Assembly: GCA_035570275.1 (NCBI GenBank)
Contig: DATMNI010000479.1
Span: 1 to 34,431, forward strand
Direction: 5' to 3'
Source of the DNA: DATMNI01 sp035570275
GTDB taxonomy: Bacteria; Acidobacteriota; Terriglobia; Bryobacterales; Bryobacteraceae
Length of the DNA: 34,431 nucleotides
This document shows positions 30,581 to 34,431 of the stretch, piece by piece. The position numbers and the translations under genes were made by a program. Each line of letters begins with the position of its first letter. Positions within the stretch are counted from its first letter, which is position 1. The notes beneath the pieces are model-generated. The model saw nothing but the letters and a program-made list of their open reading frames with translations, searched no databases and had not been told where the DNA came from.

Positions 30581-31134
30581 AATTCGTCCCACCGCCACCC
30601 CATGTCTTGAGCACCTACCAGCAATCGTTGCTCGATTTCATGGGGCCGCACGCTCCGGCAGTCCAAACCTATCACCTGCCCGTGGGCACGCTAGGGCTGG
30701 CGGAACTAGCCGCCGGCGCAACGCTCCACGACGTCGTTCCCTCCGGGTGTCGTTTCCTGGCGTCTTGGGCCGATGCAACCTGGACCTCATCCGAAATGAC
30801 CGATCCCACCCTTTACGGGAATGCCCAATTCCGCAATTTCACGACCGGCGAATCTGTTGCAGTGGCCTTCGCGCGGATCGCCCAGGCTCAAGGTCTGGAC
30901 GCTATGCAGAGTCAGGATTACGAGCTCCACTTTCTGAGCGTCCCGGGCATCTACCTGGAAGCCTTGCACCTGGTCAGCCAGGGAACAGGCTCGGACCTCG
31001 TTCTACCCCTCCTCTCCATCGATCCGCAATTGGGCCCCGACGCCGTCTGCGATGAGGCAACGTTCCTCGCGGTAGCGCGCGCCAGCGCTGCGGTTCGCGT
31101 GAAAATGACCAGCACCGATCCCTTGAGCTCGTAG
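30577..31134 (+). CDS. Unknown protein, third member of the protease cassette
   Basis: 185 aa from ATG 30577, chosen because it makes the ATGA overlap; an ATG at 30571 adds two residues. Start MKFVPPPPHVLSTYQQSLLD. The sequence is soluble, mixed alpha/beta, with blocks ATLHDVVPSGCRFLASWADA, NAQFRNFTTGESVAVAFARI and DYELHFLSVPGIYLEALHLV, and a tail SAAVRVKMTSTDPLSS. No signal peptide, TM or catalytic motif is apparent and I do not recognise a family. Position suggests a partner of the protease: inhibitor/immunity protein, substrate or adaptor. Downstream is the toxin-antitoxin promoter. Confidence 0.75.
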   Translation: MKFVPPPPHVLSTYQQSLLDFMGPHAPAVQTYHLPVGTLGLAELAAGATLHDVVPSGCRFLASWADATWTSSEMTDPTLYGNAQFRNFTTGESVAVAFARIAQAQGLDAMQSQDYELHFLSVPGIYLEALHLVSQGTGSDLVLPLLSIDPQLGPDAVCDEATFLAVARASAAVRVKMTSTDPLSS

Positions 31135-31238
31135 CGATCGGTCACCTCCATGTCGGGCCTGCGCGCCGGCCGGAGGACAGGTCCGCCATCCAGCATGGCT
31201 ATAGCCAACTCCTTTCCGCGCCGTCGCTACGGGCTTTC

Positions 31239-31266
31239 TTGACAACTGTTGTCATATATGACAACA
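31239..31266 (+). promoter_or_regulatory. Promoter/operator of the HigBA-like module
   Basis: A perfect 20-bp palindrome, TGTTGTCATATATGACAACA (31247-31266), overlaps a consensus -35 TTGACA (31239-31244). A further TGACAAC half-site (31240-31246) makes a second near-palindrome with the left arm. The -10 is unclear (CAACAT at 17 bp). The layout fits antitoxin autoregulation, with a dimer covering the promoter. It lies 33 bp before the toxin ATG. Confidence 0.75.
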
Positions 31267-31298
31267 TGATTGTAGGGGACCGGAGTAGCTAACGGCCA

Positions 31299-31646
31299 AT
31301 GACCCGAAGGACACGGGCCGTTTCATGGATCAAGGAAGCACTGAAGGAATTCGAGACCTTCCCGGAAGGGGCGAGGTCGATCTGCCTGGCGGCCCTGACC
31401 ATTGCAGCGGAGGGCGGCAAGGCCGACGTTGCGAAGCCGATGCACGGCCTGGGATCGGGCGTGTTCGAGATCGCTTTGCCGTTCAAGGGCGATGCGTTCC
31501 GCGTGGTCTACGCGGTACAGCTCGCCGATGAAATCTGGGTGGCCCATGCGTTCCAGAAGAAATCGACGCGGGGTATCAAAACGCCGCAACGCGAAATCGA
31601 CCTGATAAAGGACCGCCTAAAGAGACTGAAGGAGGTGCTGCGATGA
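31299..31646 (+). CDS. HigB-like toxin (phage-derived Gp49/RelE superfamily)
   Basis: 115 aa. The fold signature of the Gp49-like HigB group is visible: VSWIKEALKEFETFPEGARS, ADVAKPMHGLGSGVFEIALP, DAFRVVYAVQLADEIWVAHA and FQKKSTRGIKTPQREIDLIK. These toxins are ribosome-dependent mRNA interferases of the RelE superfamily. It precedes the antitoxin gene (the higBA order), overlapping it as ATGA at 31643-31646, and is controlled from the palindromic operator at 31247. Confidence 0.9.
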   Translation: MTRRTRAVSWIKEALKEFETFPEGARSICLAALTIAAEGGKADVAKPMHGLGSGVFEIALPFKGDAFRVVYAVQLADEIWVAHAFQKKSTRGIKTPQREIDLIKDRLKRLKEVLR

Positions 31647-31966
31647 AGAGCGGCAAGCTGGAAGTGGTGCGGGGAAGCGGCAACGTGTTCCGTGACCTGG
31701 GACACAAGAACGCGGACGCCGAGCAATTCAAGGGTATCCTGGCCGCCGAAATCATCAAGGCGCTCGACCGGGAACACCTGACGGTGCGCGCGGCGCATGA
31801 TCGAACGGGCATTGCGGCGGCTGATTTCTCACGCATCCGCAATGCTGACCTCGGGCGGTTCACTGTGGATCGTCTTATGTCGATCATCAACCGGCTCGGC
31901 TCGCGCGTCAATGTCAAAGTGCGCGTGCATCGCGCGGAAACGGTCGCTCAAGAGGCTCGGCCATAG
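31643..31966 (+). CDS. HigA-like XRE-family antitoxin
   Basis: 107 aa with a helix-turn-helix in the centre: ILAAEIIKALDREHLTVRAA, HDRTGIAAADFSRIRNADLG, RFTVDRLMSIINRLGSRVNV, of the HTH_37/XRE type found with Gp49 toxins (VFRDLGHKNADAEQFK at the N-terminus is characteristic). It neutralises the toxin and represses the module by binding the upstream palindrome. It ends 13 bp from the convergent regulator relic. Confidence 0.9.
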   Translation: MKSGKLEVVRGSGNVFRDLGHKNADAEQFKGILAAEIIKALDREHLTVRAAHDRTGIAAADFSRIRNADLGRFTVDRLMSIINRLGSRVNVKVRVHRAETVAQEARP

Positions 31967-31979
31967 GGCAGGGAAGCGG

Positions 31980-32237
31980 TCACTCTTTCTTGCGCTTGCG
32001 AAAAAGCCCAGCCACGAGCTGCTCGGGCTGAATGTCGAAGGCCTCGCAAATCCGCAGCAACGTGAACCGGGTCGAGGGGCGTCCGGCCTCGATCATCTGC
32101 CAGTGGCGTACACTGAACCGTAGGAAATCATGTCCTCCTGGCTCAGTGCGCTCCGTTCGGTAGGAGCGGATGCGATGACCCAAGGCGCGGAAGAAACGCT
32201 TGTAGCCTGCCGGAATTTTCCTAGTCGCGCCGACCAC
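31980..32237 (-). pseudogene. XRE-family HTH regulator with two compensating deletions
   Basis: A frame of 85 codons from GTG 32237 reads KIPAGYKRFFRALGHRIRSY then RTER. Next come an unrelated stretch TEPGGHDFLR and the family pattern again: FSVRHWQMIEAGRPSTRFTL and LRICEAFDIQPEQLVAGLF. The missing recognition part, ALSQEDMISYG, is present in another frame over the same bases (about 32117-32150). Small XRE regulators with 'KIPVAYKRFFQALGRRIRS...QEDMISYGFS-RHWQ-IEAGRPIT' are known. Relative to that pattern this copy is one residue short, as expected from loss of 2 nt (GC in CGCGCACTG) and later 1 nt (in TACGGCTTC). The product, if made, should not bind DNA normally. It could be mis-scored as intact. 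Confidence 0.6.
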
Positions 32238-32636
32238 TCCAAGCTGAAGTCATCGCGAGCAAAAATAATTACGAGCAAGATGCGTATCGTGCTTCCCAAA
32301 ACGCCCCATGGAGGATAATACTTTCCGAAAGGATTTCCGCCCATGCTCACAACGCCCGTCTTCTGAGGACGGGATTGTTCGTCATTCTCGTCGCACTCAC
32401 CACCTCTGGTCTAGCATCGGCTTCGGCGCAAGCAGTTGCTAGCCAAAACACAGCGGCCGCCTCCCAGCGCGGCCTGGAGCTTCTTCGGCCGGCATACCAG
32501 TGTCTGGTGGTCTTCCGTGGTCCCCAAGTCCGTTCTGGGAAGTTGGAATCAAACACGGGCTGGAGACTGGACCGCGCGAGCCGGCGTCACTTTGGCAAGA
32601 GCCTCCGATGACGCGATACCAGGTCACTCGTATAGT
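32238..32636. other. Intergenic region with an orphan signal-peptide-like frame
   Basis: On the plus strand a frame from about 32346 reads ARLLRTGLFVILVALTTSGL and ASASAQAVASQ, an apparently good secretion signal. It has no ATG; a TTG at 32375 with GAGG 6 nt before it is the only start. After the leader the frame (to 32611) shows no family resemblance. It is possibly the head of a lost secreted protein. Nothing else is recognised. Confidence 0.35.
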
Positions 32637-33443
32637 ATGGAAGACCTGGAAACCATCCTCGCCATTCACGCGCATCCTGACGACGTGGAGATCCTGTGCG
32701 CGGGCACGCTGGCGCTGCTCTCGGCTGCCGGCCACCGCATCACAATTGTCACCATGACGCCGGGAGATTGCGGCTCCCACGAGCACGGCCCGGAGGAGAC
32801 CGCCCGAATCCGCCGCCGGGAGGCTGCGCGCGCGGCCGCCCATATCGGGGCCGTCTACCGCTGCGCCGAGTTTCGCGATCTGGCGATCTTCAGCGACGAC
32901 ACGTCGCGGCGGCGGGTCACGGAGATCTTACGAGCCACCCGGCCCAGCATCATCCTTACCGCGCCGCCGGTGGATTATATGTGCGATCACGAGGCTACCA
33001 GCCAGTTGGTGCGCGACGCCTGCTTCGGTGCGCCGGCGCCCAATTACCGCACGGGCGGCGAACCGGGCGCCGAATCGGGCGCCCAACCGGGGGCCGAACT
33101 GGGGGCGGCCCCGCTGCCCGCCATTCCACATTTGTACTTTGTGAGCCCGCTGGGCGGCACGGAGGCCGATTTCTACGTGGATATCGGCGGTACTTTCGCC
33201 ACCAAACGGGCGATGCTGGCCGAACACGAGAGCCAGCGCACCTGGCTGGCCCGGCACCACGGCATGGACGACTATCTGGGGCAGATGGAACGGTGGACCC
33301 GCGCCAGCGGCCAGCGCGCCGGAGTAGAATTCGCCGAGGGCTTTCGCCAATACCGGGGCCATCCCTATCCGGAAACGCCGCGGCTGCAGGAACTGCTGGC
33401 GGGCTACTGCACCTTCACCAGCACCTTGCCCATCGGGCCCTGA
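32637..33443 (+). CDS. PIG-L/LmbE-family N-acetyl deacetylase
   Basis: 268 aa from ATG 32637. The zinc motif HPDD is at 13-16 (ILAIHAHPDDVEILCAGTLA) and the third ligand is H118 in DYMCDHEATSQLV. Other family blocks: TPGDCGSHEHGPEETARIRR, REAARAAAHIGA and HLYFVSPLGG. These enzymes remove N-acetyl groups from GlcNAc-linked substrates (mycothiol, bacillithiol and lipid or glycopeptide intermediates). The substrate is not determined. Residues about 142-157 hold four Glu/Gln-x-Gly-Ala repeats. The last 40 bp overlap the 3' end of the convergent dehydrogenase gene. Confidence 0.9.
   Translation: MEDLETILAIHAHPDDVEILCAGTLALLSAAGHRITIVTMTPGDCGSHEHGPEETARIRRREAARAAAHIGAVYRCAEFRDLAIFSDDTSRRRVTEILRATRPSIILTAPPVDYMCDHEATSQLVRDACFGAPAPNYRTGGEPGAESGAQPGAELGAAPLPAIPHLYFVSPLGGTEADFYVDIGGTFATKRAMLAEHESQRTWLARHHGMDDYLGQMERWTRASGQRAGVEFAEGFRQYRGHPYPETPRLQELLAGYCTFTSTLPIGP
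33060..33107 (+). repeat. Four in-frame 12-bp tandem repeats in the deacetylase gene
   Basis: Units gaaccgggcgcc, gaatcgggcgcc, caaccgggggcc and gaactgggggcg encode EPGA ESGA QPGA ELGA. They sit between NYRTGG and APLPAIPHLYF, a surface loop of the fold. Unit number is likely to vary by slippage. Confidence 0.85.
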
Positions 33444-34399
33444 TCCAGCCGGGCGAAGGCGGCCTTCACCTCTTCGAAAGGCCAAACCGAATCCATCACG
33501 GGCCGTTGGCCGGTTCGTTCCAGCCGGCCGACGATTTCCTTCCAAGCCAACTGCGCGGACTCCGCAGTGTAATCACCCACCGCCACACCGCCGATGCGGT
33601 TGCGCCGGAAAAACAGCGCCGCCGTATTGAAATCGGGCACCGCGCCAGCGCTGCGGCCAACCACGCTGATCTTGCCGCCGTAACCTAGAAGCGCGATTAC
33701 CTGGTTGAAGAGCGGGCCGCCGACGTTGTCGACCACGAGGTCCACTTTCCTGGGCTCGATGGCCTTGGCCGCGTTTTTGCGCATATTAGGGTCCGCGGGG
33801 TCGAAGACGAAATCGGCGCCGAGTTCCTTGAGCTTTGCGCCCTTCTGCGCGCTACGCGACAAGGCCACCACGGTCATGCCCATCGATTTGCCGAGCAGCA
33901 CCGACGCCACGCCGACGCCGCCGGATGCGCCGGTCACCAAGAGGACCGAACCGGCGCTGGGTGGCGATGGCGGGTGGCTCCATTGCGTCAGTGCCTGGAA
34001 GGCCGTGAGGAATACCAGGGGCGCGCCGGCCATGTCTTCGATGGACCAGCCTTGGGGAACGGGCGCCACGCTGGCGGCATGCACCACGGTGAGATCGGCC
34101 AGCGTGCCCCAGGTCGTGACGCCCGCATGGCAGCGCAGGATGCCTACCGTGTCGCCTGGCCGAACCGCTTCCACGCCGGTGCCGACGGCAACCACATCGC
34201 CCACGCCGTCGCGCCCGAGGATGTGGGGCAGCGGCGGTTTGGCCGGGTACATGGCCTGCGCCAGGAAGGCATCGGCCGGGTTCAGAGCGGCGAACCGCAT
34301 TCGCAGCATCACCTCGCCGGGACCGGGCTTTGGGTCCGCGACTTCTGCCAGACGGAGGTTTTCGACACCGGAAAAGGAATCCATTAACCATGCGCGCAT
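33404..34399 (-). CDS. Zinc-free medium-chain dehydrogenase, quinone-oxidoreductase-like
   Basis: 331 aa starting MRAWLMDSFSGVENLRLAEV. N-terminal GroES-like domain: PGPGEVMLRMRFAALNPADA and LGRDGVGDVVAVGTGVEAVR with GDTVG. Rossmann cofactor domain: SVLLVTGASGGVGVASVLLG, with an AxxGxGxxG-like NADPH motif, and VDLVVDNVGGPLFNQVIALL. The C-terminus is WPFEEVKAAFARLDQGPMGK. The Cys/His ligands of zinc alcohol dehydrogenases are absent, which fits the QOR/enoyl-reductase branch that reduces quinones or enones with NADPH. Physiological substrate unknown. It overlaps the deacetylase gene tail to tail by 40 bp. Confidence 0.9.
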   Translation of the reverse strand: MRAWLMDSFSGVENLRLAEVADPKPGPGEVMLRMRFAALNPADAFLAQAMYPAKPPLPHILGRDGVGDVVAVGTGVEAVRPGDTVGILRCHAGVTTWGTLADLTVVHAASVAPVPQGWSIEDMAGAPLVFLTAFQALTQWSHPPSPPSAGSVLLVTGASGGVGVASVLLGKSMGMTVVALSRSAQKGAKLKELGADFVFDPADPNMRKNAAKAIEPRKVDLVVDNVGGPLFNQVIALLGYGGKISVVGRSAGAVPDFNTAALFFRRNRIGGVAVGDYTAESAQLAWKEIVGRLERTGQRPVMDSVWPFEEVKAAFARLDQGPMGKVLVKVQ

Positions 34400-34431
34400 G
34401 GAGACATTGTAGCGGGGGTCGGGGGCGGGGG

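Noticed and set aside
31980..32237. Programmed frameshifting to explain the split HTH
   Set aside because: Two shifts would be needed with no slippery heptamer or structure evident; the one-residue shortage is better explained by deletions.
33060..33107. CRISPR-like repeat array
   Set aside because: Units are 12 bp, contiguous, in frame and without spacers. No CRISPR array or cas gene was seen anywhere in the window.

Overview
The window reads as a chromosomal segment of a high-GC soil Acidobacteriota, most likely of the Solibacter/Bryobacteraceae type. The evidence is the set of lineage-typical families: an Oar-like TonB-dependent receptor tail, a relic of the acidobacterial VWFA-related family, a stand-alone 'acidobacterial duplicated orphan permease', a receptor Ser/Thr kinase with TPR repeats, two DinB proteins, several secreted beta-propellers, and many short intergenic hairpin repeats. 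Taxonomy is inferred from gene content only.

Layout. 1-2.4 kb: receptor C-terminus (cut by the window edge) facing a secreted YVTN beta-propeller with a collagen-like Gly/Pro loop. 2.5-4.3 kb: a gene graveyard holding a frameshifted VWFA relic, an intact DinB gene, a frameshifted methyltransferase tail and a 42-codon head of a type I R-M methyltransferase (HsdM). 4.3-9.0 kb: Uma2-type nuclease, ketoacyl-ACP synthase, a small membrane protein, ribosomal protein S1 and another small membrane protein. 9.0-10.25 kb: a decayed mobile region with a GxxExxY pseudogene inside 42-bp imperfect inverted repeats, the C-terminal tip of a tyrosine integrase, and tRNA-Val(UAC). 10.6-16 kb: fatty-acid-hydroxylase-type enzyme, orphan MacB/FtsX-type permease, Tat-exported conserved protein. 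16.2-20.5 kb: histidine kinase/response regulator pair and an esterase/beta-propeller pair, all on the minus strand. 20.7-26.3 kb: DinB/lactonase operon facing an M16 peptidase/MFS transporter operon. 26.5-27.2 kb: a two-gene cassette with an HNH endonuclease. 27.3-31.1 kb: receptor kinase followed by a tightly coupled three-gene cassette (52-aa Lys/Gly peptide, papain-like cysteine protease, unknown protein). 31.2-32.2 kb: HigBA-like toxin-antitoxin module with a perfect palindromic operator, and a scrambled XRE regulator. 32.6-34.4 kb: LmbE/PIG-L deacetylase overlapping tail to tail with a quinone-oxidoreductase-type dehydrogenase.

How the genes work together. Several short operons are held by 4-bp ATGA/GTGA overlaps: kinase-regulator, esterase-propeller, DinB-lactonase, small protein-HNH, toxin-antitoxin, and the three-gene protease cassette. 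The best candidate for an undescribed system is the protease cassette at 29859-31134: a tiny gene at its head encodes a Lys-capped, Gly-rich peptide that looks like a substrate or precursor for the papain-like protease translated directly after it. Also notable are an ATGA junction mutated to ATAA between the M16 peptidase and the MFS transporter, which removes the transporter's canonical start codon, and an HTH regulator whose recognition region has been rewritten by two compensating deletions.
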